The position numbers and the translations under genes are program-made. Below are positions 45,301 to 50,144 of a stretch of DNA of 64,000 nt, in pieces; position 1 is the first letter of the stretch; each line of letters starts with the position of its first letter. This DNA is from Nematopogon swammerdamellus. Taxonomy: Eukaryota; Arthropoda; Insecta; Lepidoptera; Adelidae. Location: assembly GCA_946902875.1 (NCBI GenBank), contig OX336341.1:1240001-1304000 (forward strand), given 5' to 3'. Below the pieces are notes generated by a model that did no database searches, was not told where the DNA came from, and was given only the letters and a program-made list of their open reading frames with translations.

Positions 45301-48300
45301 TTAATCATGAACGCACTTAATACGGATAACTTTATGTAGAAAACTTTACTGGTCTCTGTGTAATTAATGTTAGTACTTACTCCTTTTTACGATGACTGTA
45401 TGTTTTCCCAATAAAATAAAAAAAATAAAAATATGTCTCCGCTAAAACTGTATATTTGATATTGCCTACGCCCACATACACCCACGCCGTTGACTGGAAG
45501 AAATACCCCTGCCAAGTTCGAGCTTGTGGTTTTCGAGTCAAACGGCGAATGGCTCAGCGTTCCTAGAGCAACTAACCGGATAGACGGCTCGTAGGGATGT
45601 CAGCGCCCTAAGTGTGTTCTATCGCTTATTCCATGAGGAGTGCTCGGAGGAGCTGTTTTTTTTATGTAACCCGGTATGGGTGGCTGAGTCGGAGGGGCCA
45701 AAGCGCATGCTCCGACCAGCCAATATCATCTCCGAGAAGGTAGGTGCCATACCGGAGACTTCCCTGGATTGCTGGCTATACTGGACTAGAGGAGAACACA
45801 ACCGAGGCTGCTATGCGGCCATCTTACATCCAGTAAGGTGGTCAACCCAACCCAGTCTGCTACAATTTGAGCCTACCAGGGGCAAGGGAAGGGACCTACG
45901 TGTTACACCGGTTCCGAACGGTGAAGAAGCAGGTGTAGATATGCACTGAGGCGCCTCATTGTGTAGATATAAGGAGCTGTAAGGTTTCTTACCCGGTTCT
46001 ACCTTATAGATTGCACTGCTGAACGGGACATGACTAAAAAAATTATGACGAACAATTACTAAATAATGTTCTTTATGGCGAAATAAATATCTGAATCTGA
46101 ATCTGAATCTGTTTCTAGAGTGTAAGCGGCTGAACAGACATATCACACACGCTGAATCCCGACAATCGGGGTAAGCAGAGTAATCGGTGTTGTGCTGCAA
46201 GAACTCTGGTAAATTACAGCACAACACCGACCACCTCGTTTCGCAAATTATTCGAACAAGATTCAATCGATCAAGCAGCAAGTAAGGCACGAAGACCCAC
46301 CTCCTGCATGACCCGGTGGAAGTACCATGCCAAGGTGAGAGGTGGCGAGCCTGTCGCCCTTTAGCACGGCATCTTGTCCTTATCCCTTAGTAGCCTTTTA
46401 CGACATGCACGGGGAGAGATGCAGTGAGGCTATTCTTTTTAAGTACCGGCCTCACACGGTACGGGCTGAACAGATTTTCATGAAATAATAAAAGGGCGAG
46501 CAGTCACTAACCGGATAGACCGCTGTGACGAGCGCCGAGTTGGTCTTGACGTCCGCGCGCCGACAGCGCAGCACGCCGCGCAGCGTGTCGTAGTAGAGTG
46601 CGAACAGCACCAGTACCGCCACGCCTCCGCACGTGAACAAGATCGCGCCGTACACGTTGATGGCTGCCGGACAAAGACGACGTTACGTTTGAATAATTTT
46701 TAACATTGGAAATGTTCAATGGATCGATTTTGCGTTATACCTACACAAAAATGCTTATAACTTTGTTGATATAAGGGTTACGAGGGTCAATAAGAGCTCA
46801 ATCGATGCAGAATTTATCGAGACGTATTTGAAGATATGAGATTTTGAAAATTTCGAAATACTTTTTTTGAAAATTCCAAAAAAACAAAAAAAAAATCGGA
46901 AAAAAACGTGTCATTTTTTCGTAATTTTTATTTTTTAAGTTCCGGTTAAGGGTTAGGGCGAAAAGAAAAAAATATACATCTAGAGAATGAATTGGGCTAC
47001 TTGAGCGTATTTTTCTGGTGTGCGATTTATGGTTGATGAGCAACGCGACCCCAAAGTTCAGTAATTTTTTCGAAAATTTGCACTGTTGATACACATGAAT
47101 GCTTATAACTTTGTTGATATAAGGCAGGGATGGCCAAAGCGTTGATCACGGTCGACCGGTCGACCGCGAAGGCTTTTCAGGTAGCCCGCCCGCAGAATAT
47201 ACAAAACTTACGCCCCACACACTTTTTTCATTCATAGAGTTCGAAATTGGAAAATACGGGCGACTAAATTATGGTCTACAATGGTAGAATCTACAACAGA
47301 AATACCGTTTACTTTTTTTTATAGAAACTGACACGGTTGGCTACATCACCTACAACATCCGCGATGTCAGCCCATAACACCGGGTGATCTTGGTGCGACG
47401 TCAGTGCTTCCCTTCGGTCGTGCCGGCAACACTGAACTGGACGGAAAACACAAATTATTTACATAGCCGTTTCGACCGACCTTTCATTCAGTGCGGTGGT
47501 ACCAACCCGGGCGAGTTAAACCCTACCAGCTAGTAATATAAGAAGGGAGTCATATCTCTTAGTTGCCTTTTACTACATACGCGGGGAGAGATGCAGTGGG
47601 GCTATTCTTTTAAAGTACCGGCCCCTCACGGTACAACCGTGCAGTACGAACAGTTCTCGGCAGCAAAAGCGGTGGGTGGCCGAGTTGTTTCGGCATCGGC
47701 TTCTCATGCGAGAGGTCCGAAGTTCGAATCCGGTCGGCGTGTACCAATGAGGCGTCCTGAATAAGTCGGCGTAGATACTTTACGCCTGACCAAATCCTGC
47801 TGCGACCAAATCCTGCTGCTGTAAGTCGCAGGTGAGATCATGTGTGGAGTATTACTCGCATCTTTGGGGTGGGGCTGCTCAGTATCGACTTGGCTTGTTA
47901 GACTCGATCCAAAGACGTGCAGTTTGCTAAGTTAACGACTTTGAAGTGTCCTGCAAACTTGAACCTTTGCAGCTCCGTAGAGACATATGTTCACTAAGTG
48001 TGTTCTATCGACTGTTCAACGGTGAATGCTCTGAGGAGCTGTTCAAAACGATTCCGACCTCACCATTTCACCATAGGTCCACGCGTAGCAGACAGTAGGG
48101 AATGCATCCCTACACGGTAGAGCTGCCTAAAGTGCGGACTATGCGCTCCAGTATTTTTTTATCTTTCGCACTGCGAAACTCTGGAATGCACTTCCTCCCG
48201 ATGTGTTTCCTTCAGTGTAGGTATGACTTAGGATCTTTCAAGAAAAGCGTAAAAAGGCATCTGTCACACCGGCTAGGCATTCGCAGCCCCCGTTCTAACC

Positions 48301-48796
48301 CGAATGCTCTTGGGCGTCGCCGTCTCAAGAATCCACGGTGACGACGGTGCGTGCGGCACCAAGTGGCTCGCGTATCCATAAAAAAACATACATACATAGA
48401 TACAGAAAATATTTCTAAAAATCGTCAATTTAGTTTTAGTATCATACATAGAGTCTACAAACGTAATATATCATAAAACAAAGTAGCTTACTCCATTAAC
48501 ATCCCTTACAGATTTATTATTAGTATTGATTAAAGTCATTCAGCTTTTTCGAATATTTCGACTAAGTATCTACATATAAAATTCTAAGTGCTCGTCACAG
48601 CACAAAAATCACTCATCACAACTTCAAAGTTTTCCAACTAACCTTTGAGGTATGTCTTGATATCTGGAACCTCATTGAACTGACAGAGGAAGGTTGAATT
48701 GACACTACCGTGCAGCAACCCCAAAAATTTATCAATACTTAAGTGCCTATTTTTTAGGATACGCCCGCTACTGTTCGCCTCCCCTATTAGATCCAT
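15177..48796 (-). CDS. Organic solute transporter alpha (SLC51A/OST-alpha family), eight exons, 368 aa
   Basis: Exons (- strand): 48796-48643, 46663-46512, 34794-34646, 31810-31724, 26232-26136, 19430-19292, 17822-17697 and 15379-15177, joined in phases 1, 0, 2, 2, 0, 1, 1. The product has an N-glycosylation site plus conserved Cys before helix 1 (NSTFLCQFNEVP) and seven hydrophobic helices. It carries the family signature YCGGEAELI after helix 3, a palmitoylation-type cysteine cluster (CCCWPCC) and a basic cytoplasmic tail. 368 aa is close to the 340 aa of human SLC51A. The family moves steroids, bile acids and similar amphipathic solutes across the plasma membrane; the insect substrate is unknown. 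Introns are large and full of mobile elements. Exons 3, 5 and 7 touch tandem arrays that duplicate or border their splice sites. Family assignment is firm, orthology is not tested. Confidence 0.92.
15450..16480 (+). pseudogene. Non-LTR retrotransposon, C-terminal fragment with Cys-rich motif (R2/R4-like tail)
   Basis: Broken frames encode RMEVWKGKELHGR, then IDICRACHQPGESLRNVISGC (the His normally expected before the second Cys pair is Asn here) and LTNTEYLHRHNLVARIIHQQ. A frameshift follows, then TRRATLVDIAVPHDCSLVSK and a C-terminal IVRRFLSLGPDHR. The pattern zinc motif, then LTNTEYLxRHNxVAxIIHQ, then DIAVPHD is known from C-termini of non-LTR elements. Several stops and shifts show decay. 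It is intron 7 DNA of the OST-alpha gene, in antisense. Confidence 0.7.
16653..16833 (-). repeat. SINE-A tRNA-like head fragment
   Basis: Box B GGTTCGGATCC and GTGGCCGAGTGGTCTGGGCG on the - strand; the core is absent. Confidence 0.72.
16940..17310 (+). repeat. SINE-B with decayed tRNA/5S head
   Basis: 5S-like segment GCGGTCAGAACTTGGATGGG..., then GACCGTGGTTCGGATTCCAC, the core and the full tail to TTTCCATAAAAAAA. Confidence 0.82.
17465..17625 (+). repeat. SINE-A tail relic
   Basis: CTAGTCCAGTACAGCCAGCAAT ... CATCTCAGCCACCCATGCCGG; diverged and missing head and core. Confidence 0.55.
17697..17822 (-). CDS. OST-alpha exon 7
   Basis: Acceptor GTGCGTGCAG at 17823-17832, then KFLALQLVLVAAKLQGMAAR (helix 6) to ITPAVYAN. 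The donor AACT|GTGGGT leaves phase 1. Only this copy of the nine tandem copies has the 3' part and donor. Confidence 0.87.
17703..19040. repeat. Tandem array: exon 7 5' part with acceptor, nine 139-bp copies
   Basis: The block GCCGCCATGCCCTGCAGCTT recurs at an exact 139-bp spacing (ATGCCCTGCA at 17771, 17910, 18049, 18188, 18327, 18466, 18605, 18744; GTTCCCTGCA at 18883), followed by a degraded tenth (about 18970-19040). Each unit, read on the - strand, holds about 54 bp of intron end, the acceptor GTGCAG and the first about 84 bp of exon 7. Only the lowest copy (17703-17822) continues to a donor. Copies differ at a few bases, so this is not a simple assembly echo. 139 is not a multiple of 3. 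Confidence 0.92.
19292..19430 (-). CDS. OST-alpha exon 6, GC donor
   Basis: Acceptor GAACTGTTTCAG, then SLYQVNYMYVQPVVVVSIMC (helix 5), ending CGLRLKG. No GT donor in the right place keeps the family sequence. CTCAAGG|GCAAGTAC matches the GC-donor consensus, gives phase 1 and joins exactly to GKFLALQL of exon 7. Confidence 0.82.
19657..20057 (-). repeat. SINE-A, full length
   Basis: Reverse orientation: T-run, tail (19672-19780), core (about 19845-19930), tRNA-like head (19975-20057). The flanking direct repeat GCAGTTT at 19650-19656 and 20058-20064 is a likely target-site duplication. Confidence 0.88.
20128..20440 (+). repeat. SINE-B with decayed tRNA/5S head
   Basis: GGTCAGTTTTTGGATGGGTAAC is the 5S-like remnant. 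The core and tail are present, ending in GTGATGTAGCCAACCAACCG. Confidence 0.75.
20683..21345 (+). pseudogene. LINE reverse transcriptase fragment (family L1w, jockey-like)
   Basis: Encodes FLIFINDLLSLG...HSYADDSTAHA, the catalytic YADD box of reverse transcriptases. The C-terminal thumb follows (GCNISKDVGFRQFIES..., LMLYKSQIRPVTEYCSHIWE, DSIQRRAVRLVGDPKLTDD). The reading frame is open to 21423, but similarity to the sister copy at 50233-51020 ends near 21340. The 5' domains (endonuclease, fingers) are missing. Antisense to the OST-alpha gene, intron 5. Confidence 0.8.
21424..22020. other. AT-rich intron DNA, nothing recognised
   Basis: Lies between the LINE fragment and the foldback; no supported feature. 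Confidence 0.45.
22023..22472. mobile_element. Large near-perfect foldback, about 450 bp
   Basis: Two arms of about 215 bp from AAGTTCAAAAACTAAAACCC to its complement GGGTTTTAGTTTTTGAACTT, with a 16-17-nt centre (TTTGCCCTATAGGGTA). Mismatches are very few. No ORF. The end sequence CCCGACTAC also occurs in other lepidopteran repeats. Confidence 0.88.
22600..24070 (+). repeat. 68-bp satellite, forward block
   Basis: About twenty units of 68 bp (GCGAGG at 22643, 22711, 22779...). Each holds GCGAGGCCGAAGGCCGAGC, then GCGTTCAGGAAGA, then AAGAAAGTAAGTAAC. Unit subtypes alternate (TTTCTCGAAGA versus CATCTTTAAGA), a higher-order pattern. Interrupted at 23440-23600 by a short dispersed repeat. Confidence 0.88.
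23480..23580 (+). repeat. Short dispersed repeat, copy 2 (GACGTCCAGAGATACCA)
   Basis: Same block as at 2165-2275, inserted in the satellite. Confidence 0.55.
24085..24975 (-). repeat. 68-bp satellite, inverted block
   Basis: About eleven units of the same satellite in opposite orientation (GCTCGGCCTTCGGCCTCGC). They make one inverted array with the forward block; the turn is at about 24075-24100. Interrupted at 24280-24465. Confidence 0.87.
24280..24465 (+). repeat. Insert in satellite with TTCTTA microsatellite end
   Basis: GTGAAAGACCCTGCCTCTCA ... AGTGAAAATAAATCTTATTCTTATTCTTATTC. The AATAAA followed by a simple-repeat tail looks like a LINE or SINE 3' end; the family was not recognised. 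Confidence 0.45.
25048..25373 (+). repeat. Repeat C (GTGTGGGG head + hairpin body)
   Basis: Starts with the same GTGTGGGGTCGATACT...GCGACTAAGGGA head as some SINE-B copies. It continues with another body (GCCGTGCTAAAGGGCGACAG ... TTGTCGGGATTCAGCGTGTG). That body contains an imperfect hairpin, GGTGGTCGGTGTTGTGCTGT / GCAGCACAACACCGA. Other copies: 37425-37735, 44757-44866 and 46141-46470, all reverse. Confidence 0.75.
25380..25750 (+). repeat. Dispersed lepidopteran repeat ending CGTAGTCGGGTAAAAA
   Basis: AATCCGAAAGCAATAGC, GCCCTTTCATTTGATACCC, ATACATACATACATACAT and CCTCCTTTTTGCTTCGCCG are blocks I recognise as a widespread lepidopteran repeat. No coding content. Confidence 0.5.
26136..26232 (-). 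CDS. OST-alpha exon 5
   Basis: 97 nt. The acceptor AATATTTGCAG is the first unit of a minisatellite. Encodes TLRWLRLLVLQLPVVQGALY IVLLVMWADEQ (helix 4). Donor placed at ACAG|GTCATT. The alternative ACATG|GTGAAA, 15 nt on, is also in phase and would add VIIDM. Confidence 0.85.
26233..26970. repeat. Minisatellite abutting OST-alpha exon 5
   Basis: About thirteen units of roughly 33 bp (AATATTGCAACAATTACAAG TTACTTTCGGGAA) run to about 26690. They are followed by a related 24-bp series (GTTCGGGAATATGTTGYGAG, starts 26771 and 26795) that decays by 26970. The first unit forms the acceptor of exon 5. Confidence 0.88.
26985..27460. other. AT-rich intron DNA
   Basis: No supported feature. Confidence 0.4.
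27465..27905. repeat. Dispersed repeat with nested short TIR element
   Basis: 27465-27735 is the ACCCGACGCAAAAGGGGGCT / ACGGATGGACCGATTTGGAT repeat. At about 27760-27895 a TIR element with arms TTTCTGTTTACTAACTTACAGGAGTC and its complement follows. The same pair occurs at 30270-30600 in reverse order. Confidence 0.55.
28170..28198. other. Small palindrome
   Basis: ATAGTATGCAC and GTGCATACTAT around AAATAC: 11-bp arms. Confidence 0.6.
28684..28870 (+). repeat. SINE-B tail and part of body
   Basis: GAAACGTCGGTCTAAAAGGC ... GTGTCAGAGTCCATAAAAAA; head and core missing. Confidence 0.78.
28871..29515. other. Intron DNA, nothing recognised
   Basis: No supported feature. Confidence 0.4.
29518..29900 (+). 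repeat. Dispersed repeat (GCGGCTTCGCTCGCGG family)
   Basis: CTGCGGCTTCGCTCGCGGTT ... TTAGCGTGATAGTATATAGC ... ACATACAGACAGACGG. Relatives at 41630-41850, 42215-42262 plus 42680-42900, and 42900-43110. Confidence 0.55.
29995..30085 (-). repeat. SINE-B relic
   Basis: GGAAGCTGACATAGTTGACT ... GGTGCCGTGTCAGTATTTCC; strongly diverged. Confidence 0.5.
30270..30660. repeat. Short TIR element and dispersed repeat, reverse of 27465-27905
   Basis: Arms CGTTTACTTACTTAAGGAGTCG and CGGCTCCTCTAAGTAAGTAG enclose about 90 bp. The CCAAATTGGTCCATCCGTTTGGG repeat follows in reverse. Confidence 0.55.
31133..31180 (+). repeat. Dispersed repeat fragment (GGCCAAGTGCGAGTCG family)
   Basis: AACGGTCAAGTGCGAGTCAA ... 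GAGGGTTCCGTAC. Confidence 0.5.
31460..31555 (+). repeat. Orphan two-stem retroposon tail, family D
   Basis: The outer stem CCGGACTGG (31470-31478) pairs exactly with CCAGTCCGG (31536-31544). The inner stem GGCTGCGCCTGAGG pairs with CCTCGGGCACAGCC, and the tail is A-rich. The layout is the same as the SINE-A, SINE-B and LINE tails. A partial second copy is at 53283-53352. Confidence 0.65.
31724..31810 (-). CDS. OST-alpha exon 4
   Basis: 87 nt. Acceptor GTGTTGCAG, donor ACAA|GTCAGT. Encodes RVKPGRLETRVAPCCCWPCC and VIPRPPLD. The cysteine cluster after helix 3 is a family trait and a likely S-acylation site. Confidence 0.88.
31985..32200 (-). repeat. Dispersed repeat, inverted partner of 38510-38770
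   Basis: AATAGGCAGAGTGGTCAGAT ... AGAACTGGCGGATGAATGAAATT is the diverged reverse complement of the 38510-38770 sequence. Confidence 0.55.
32297..32325. repeat. Short CCTAA (insect telomere-type) repeat
   Basis: AACCTAACCTAACATAACCT AACC: four CCTAA-like units, one variant, after a T-run. Too short to be more than a telomere-like relic or chance. Confidence 0.4.
32481..32539. other. Perfect hairpin, 29-bp arms and 1-nt centre
   Basis: AGTCAAACTATCTACAAAAC... and its exact complement meet at T32510. No such sequence elsewhere in the window. Confidence 0.85.
32540..33255. other. Intron DNA, mostly unrecognised
   Basis: GCGTGGTCAGACTTTGGTTGG and GTGGTTCGGATTCCACGTGAAG near 32620-32690 are a decayed SINE-B 5S-head relic. 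Nothing else is supported. Confidence 0.4.
33318..33705 (-). mobile_element. LINE L1w 3' end, reverse copy
   Basis: C-terminal ORF remnants and two-stem tail (CCATGGGT-type 3' arm at 33327-33340, T-run 33311-33317). Broken by small shifts. It is truncated at the same 5' position as the copy at 33710. Confidence 0.75.
33710..34068 (+). mobile_element. LINE L1w 3' end, forward copy
   Basis: Open frame HPFVVDIGLLRTHRFSKSFL... FKRRINGLDSLATVRKSAGM to a stop at about 33981. The two-stem 3' tail and A-run (34069) follow. Almost 360 bp inverted relative to the copy at 33318. Confidence 0.78.
34160..34735. repeat. Tandem array: exon 3 3' part with donor, six 95-97-bp copies
   Basis: CCTGATGAGTT (donor region on the - strand) recurs at 34167, 34262, 34357, 34453, 34548 and 34645, giving steps of 95, 95, 96, 95 and 97. 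Each unit carries the helix 3/YCGGEAELI coding part, the donor ATCAG|GTATAT and a few intron bases. The exon's 5' part is present only at 34736-34794. Confidence 0.93.
34646..34794 (-). CDS. OST-alpha exon 3
   Basis: Acceptor CCGCAG, then VVGIASYCAMIVPRAQLLAE (helix 2) and VFMVSMYQLFCLIVAYCGGE (helix 3 and family signature), ending ATCAG|GTATAT. The last about 90 bases and the donor are repeated five more times downstream in the intron. Confidence 0.9.
34860..35100. other. Low-complexity GATGGA/CAGACTGATGG stretch
   Basis: Repeated variants of CAGACTGATGG / CCATCAGTCTGG in both orientations, without clear periodicity. The ends (GACGGAGGTTACACG at 34838, CGTGTAACCTCCGTCTA at 35088) are 15-bp inverted repeats. 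This may be a roughly 265-bp TIR element, 34838-35104. Confidence 0.5.
35121..35519 (+). repeat. SINE-B, full length with tRNA/5S head and 13-bp TSD
   Basis: Flanked by the perfect 13-bp direct repeat AGATTCAGATATT at 35108-35120 and 35520-35532, which fixes both ends. The tRNA-like start is GCCTCGATAGCTCAGTGGTG (box A type). 35172-35217 has GTTAAGCAACGCTGGG, then GTCAGTACCTGGATGGGTGACCGC, which matches the 5S rRNA internal control region. The core follows at about 35253-35330, then the two-stem tail to TTTCCATAAAAATAAAAA. A recent insertion. Confidence 0.93.
35858..36060 (+). repeat. Dispersed lepidopteran repeat (ACTGACTTCAAAAAAAGGAGG)
   Basis: AACTGACTTCAAAAAAAGGA ... GGGTGAACCGATTTTGATGA ... 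It ends with GCGAGGCCGAAGGCCGAGC, the same 19-mer that forms the core of the 68-bp satellite. Confidence 0.6.
36118..36270. other. Hairpin, arms about 60 bp
   Basis: ATAAAAACCGCCTT ... AATCTAACCCTAGAGTTGAAG and the complement, around a roughly 30-nt centre. Confidence 0.75.
36322..36661. mobile_element. hAT-like MITE, 340 bp
   Basis: Termini CAGTGGCGGCGCTAG and CTAGCACCGCCACTG: 15-bp TIR, one mismatch, CAGTGGCGG start typical of hAT elements. No convincing 8-bp target duplication and no transposase. Confidence 0.7.
36694..37367. repeat. Large inverted duplication (arms 253/261 bp)
   Basis: Arms 36694-36946 and 37107-37367, nearly identical, around a 160-bp spacer. The arms contain AGGGTTCCGTATTTTTCTAAC and a GC-rich stretch GGATATCCTCGGCGCGGCGC. 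A hairpin-forming element; no ORF. Confidence 0.82.
37425..37735 (-). repeat. Repeat C copy
   Basis: Reverse of 25048-25373: CCCGACAATCGGGATAAGC ... GACATGCACGGGGAGAGATGC. Confidence 0.72.
37795..37965 (-). repeat. SINE-A relic
   Basis: GTAGGTGCCATGCTGGAGAA ... CTACAATTTGAGTCTGCCAC; head missing. Confidence 0.55.
38345..38387. other. Perfect 19-bp hairpin
   Basis: GTTAATATTACTTTAACCC, loop GAAAA, exact complement. Confidence 0.8.
38475..38770 (+). repeat. Dispersed repeat, inverted partner of 31985-32200
   Basis: ACTGTATAATTTCATCCATA ... CTTACGCTTGGACAAG ... GAACACTCTGCCTATT. The first about 50 bp also recur at 62878-62925. Confidence 0.55.
38771..39520. other. Intron DNA, nothing recognised
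   Basis: No supported feature. Confidence 0.4.
39525..39760 (-). repeat. Dispersed repeat fragment (GGCCAAGTGCGAGTCG family)
   Basis: TTTAGGGTTCCGTATCCGAT ... GAAATTTTCACAGAATGTGT, reverse of the 1811-2372 element. Confidence 0.55.
39761..41125. other. Intron DNA with two repeat relics
   Basis: 40781-40830 is a SINE-B head relic (CTCGGTAGATCAGTGGTGCG). It is fused to 40835-40880, one unit of the 68-bp satellite (AACCTTCTCGAAGAAATTAA GTAACTATGGGCGAG). The rest is unrecognised. Confidence 0.45.
41131..41271. mobile_element. Foldback MITE, 141 bp
   Basis: Arms CACCGCGTACTACGCTACGC ... CACCATTTTGT and the complement at 41229-41271, with some mismatches. Confidence 0.72.
41630..41850 (+). repeat. 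Dispersed repeat (GCCCGCGGCTCACCCG)
   Basis: Near-identical to 42900-43110 (TCATAAGCCATTTAGCGTGA ... GAAAGCAGACGTTGGATTTT). Confidence 0.6.
42263..42665 (+). repeat. SINE-A, full length, nested in another repeat
   Basis: tRNA-like head GTGGCCGAGTGGTTTGGGCA with box B GGTTCGAATCC (about 42264-42345). The core AAAACTGTAGGTCCCTTCCC and TTACTAGGTGGTAGG is at about 42416-42490. The two-stem tail has outer arms 42569-42578 and 42646-42655. It splits a GCGGCTTCGCTCGCGG repeat (42215-42262 | 42680-42900) whose uninterrupted form is at 29518. Confidence 0.92.
42900..43110 (+). repeat. Dispersed repeat (GCCCGCGGCTCCGCCCG)
   Basis: Second copy of the 41630-41850 repeat. Confidence 0.6.
43325..43515 (+). 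repeat. Minisatellite GGTAGAGTAAGGAAACG
   Basis: Irregular tandem units of AAGGTAGAGTAAGGAAACGAA type, about nine. Confidence 0.8.
43612..43985 (+). repeat. SINE-A, near full length
   Basis: Head GGCGGGTGGCAGAGTGGTCT, box B GGTTCGACTCC, core, tail with a deletion around the 5' outer arm, A-run. Confidence 0.85.
44042..44200 (+). mobile_element. LINE L2 3' end fragment
   Basis: CCAAGTATAGTCTCGGGTCC ... GCGTCGCTAGACACCTTATG; remnant of GSFKRGVNxHLSGRHGIRSP. Confidence 0.65.
44230..44640 (+). pseudogene. LINE L2 C-terminal ORF and 3' end
   Basis: Encodes LEPLQLRRDVVALSVFYRSF HEECSEELF, then FHLRTTRTAQ, RTNRFCKSF and a stop; then the same 3' end as at 44042. Similar to 47830-48345. No RT domain remains. 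Confidence 0.72.
44757..44866 (-). repeat. Repeat C 3' part
   Basis: TCACACACGCTGAATCCCGA ... ACCACCACGTTGCGAAA. Confidence 0.65.
44870..45585. other. Intron DNA, nothing recognised
   Basis: No supported feature. Confidence 0.4.
45586..45654 (+). pseudogene. LINE L2 fragment split by SINE-A
   Basis: CGTAGGGATGTCAGCGCCCT ... GAGGAGTGCTCGGAGGAGCTG, matching 44270-44340. Cut by the T-run of the SINE-A copy. Confidence 0.65.
45655..45950 (-). repeat. SINE-A lacking its head
   Basis: Reverse tail and core (outer arms CCGGTATGG / CCATACCGG), truncated inside TTCCGAACGGTGAAGAAGCA. Confidence 0.82.
45955..46115 (+). repeat. Dispersed repeat ending GGCGAAATAAATATCTGAATC
   Basis: TGTAAGGTTTCTTACCCGGT ... 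TTATGGCGAAATAAATATCT and a short GAATCT tandem. Partial relatives at 9028-9182 and 26010-26050. Confidence 0.55.
46141..46470 (-). repeat. Repeat C, complete with GTGTGAGGCC head
   Basis: Full reverse copy ending in TACCGGCCTCACACGGTA. Confidence 0.75.
46512..46663 (-). CDS. OST-alpha exon 2
   Basis: Acceptor TTTGTCCGGCAG, then INVYGAILFTCGGVAVLVLF (helix 1), YYDTLRGVLR and SALVTAVYP. The donor CCG|GTTAGT leaves phase 0. Confidence 0.9.
46750..47125. repeat. Block flanked by a 27-bp direct repeat
   Basis: AATGCTTATAACTTTGTTGA TATAAGG occurs at about 46751 and 47098, bounding about 320 bp of AT-rich DNA. Confidence 0.6.
47313..47640 (-). repeat. SINE-B body with GTGAGGGGCC head
   Basis: Reverse: tail, core, then CATACGCGGGGAGAGATGCA ... 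GTACCGGCCCCTCACGG head. Just inside a CAGGGATGGCCAAAGC (hAT-like end) at 47126. Confidence 0.82.
47668..47762 (+). repeat. SINE-A tRNA-like head only
   Basis: GGTGGGTGGCCGAGTTGTTT ... AAGTTCGAATCCGGTCGGCG. Confidence 0.72.
47830..48390 (+). pseudogene. LINE L2 C-terminal fragment
   Basis: Broken frames: LGLLDSIQRRAVC, LEPLQLRRDICSLSVFYRLF NGECSEELF, then after a stop DLGSFKKSVKRHLSHRLGIR SPRSNPNALGRRR. One or two stops. A-run and TACATACATA end. Confidence 0.75.
48643..48796 (-). CDS. OST-alpha exon 1
   Basis: ATG at 48796 (context AACATGG, A at -3 and G at +4). Encodes MDLIGEANSSGR... to CQFNEVPDIKTYLK. The donor AAAG|GTTAGT leaves phase 1. Upstream in-frame sequence has no other ATG. Confidence 0.85.
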
Positions 48797-48989
48797 GTTC
48801 AAACTCCTTTGTTGTTTAATTAATTTACTAAACAATACTAGCCTACACGTATGTTTTCACACTTTAAGTATCCTATTATGTGAGGAACATAGGCATCCAC
48901 TCTAAATTTTTTATTGAAAAAAAAAACTAAGTTGCTTAAACCTTTTTCAAAATTATTTTAAGAAATGCATTTTCATTTAGTCCATTCCA

Positions 48990-49215
48990 TTTAGGTGTTT
49001 ATTTCGTACACATTTTAAAAACCGCACGCGCGCGCTGTCCTCTATAATGGCGGGAAAACAAACGGTCGCGCGGTGTCGTTCGAAGTTCGAAACTGAGTTC
49101 TTCGTGGATACTGTTCGCTGATTGGCCGACGGGCATGTCGTCACTGCCGCATGCGCATTGCGTTCACTTTCTTTGCAAGCGATATGCCTTGGCTTCGCTC
49201 GCATTCGCAATAATC
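48990..49215 (-). promoter_or_regulatory. Candidate promoter region of the OST-alpha gene
   Basis: A CpG-rich island (CGCACGCGCGCGCTG, CGGTCGCGCGGTGTCG) in AT-rich DNA, 200-420 bp upstream of the start codon. A GCCGCATGCGCATTGCG motif (NRF1/Ewg-like) is at 49147-49163. No TATA box recognised. The 5' UTR could be spliced. Confidence 0.4.
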
Positions 49216-50140
49216 TGAGGTAAGAAGTAGATAGAAGTTTATTTTATCGATTGGTGATGTTGGTAGGTATGCGGTTTGTGTTATGCACCTTGCATATACA
49301 TACAGTACATACAGTTGGGCAGCCAACTTAGAGGTACATCTTTTTTGCTTCAATTTTTATTTGGCGCCAAATTTGACTGCTTTTATCAGTGCAGAAGTGC
49401 CAAATTCGCGTTGAAGCGTTTTACACTTGCTTGAGCTATTTTTAATTATTAAAACGTTCTCCGCAAATCAACTTCTGTTGCGGAAACGCTGAGAACAATG
49501 TTTCCAGGTCAATTAATGTCTAAAAATGAAAATGCCCCTTTTGATAGTTATTTTAATGTTTGTTAGGTAGGTTTATTTCTTTAGTTATTAGTATTACTTT
49601 TTTGTTATTTATTAAAAAAATGGATGAAAAGAATATCAAAGCGAATATATCCCACGGATTTGACATATATTCAGTAATCTGTGGATTTGACAGCTCCTTA
49701 CTATTTTTATGTGGGCTATCTAAAGGGACGTATCTATGCTTAGCAGGCAGGCCGGCCAATGATCTTGAACGCTTTTAAAACAGAATATTCGAGACCCGAA
49801 ATATCTCAATAATGAATGAATAAAAAGCGTTATAAAGAGTTCGCATTTAATATCATATTAATTCTATGTTTATTTATTATACAGCAAGAGACATGTGCAT
49901 TTTAGTGTAGGAAAGGAAGCTAGTTGACCCCACATAAATTCCTCAGTCAGATTTGACTTTGCAGTACAATGAAGTATCATGAATTAAACATATTTTATAA
50001 ATATTCAAAAAATATTCATAACAGAAGTTAGGTGTTTTTACCTAAACTCTTATATCGTTGATATCTTTGTTCGGAAAAATCCTCAGTTTAAACTTTCTTC
50101 ACCAGAGAATATTAATGTAAAGTACTAAAACCAATGGGAT
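49216..50140. other. Intergenic DNA, nothing recognised
   Basis: AT-rich; short ORFs lack features. Confidence 0.4.
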
Positions 50141-50144
50141 TTTT

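Noticed and set aside
45568..45584. Copy of the OST-alpha exon 2 donor (ACTAACCGGATAGAC) 0.9 kb away
   Set aside because: Only 15 bp match and no flanking similarity; could be chance or a very small duplication.
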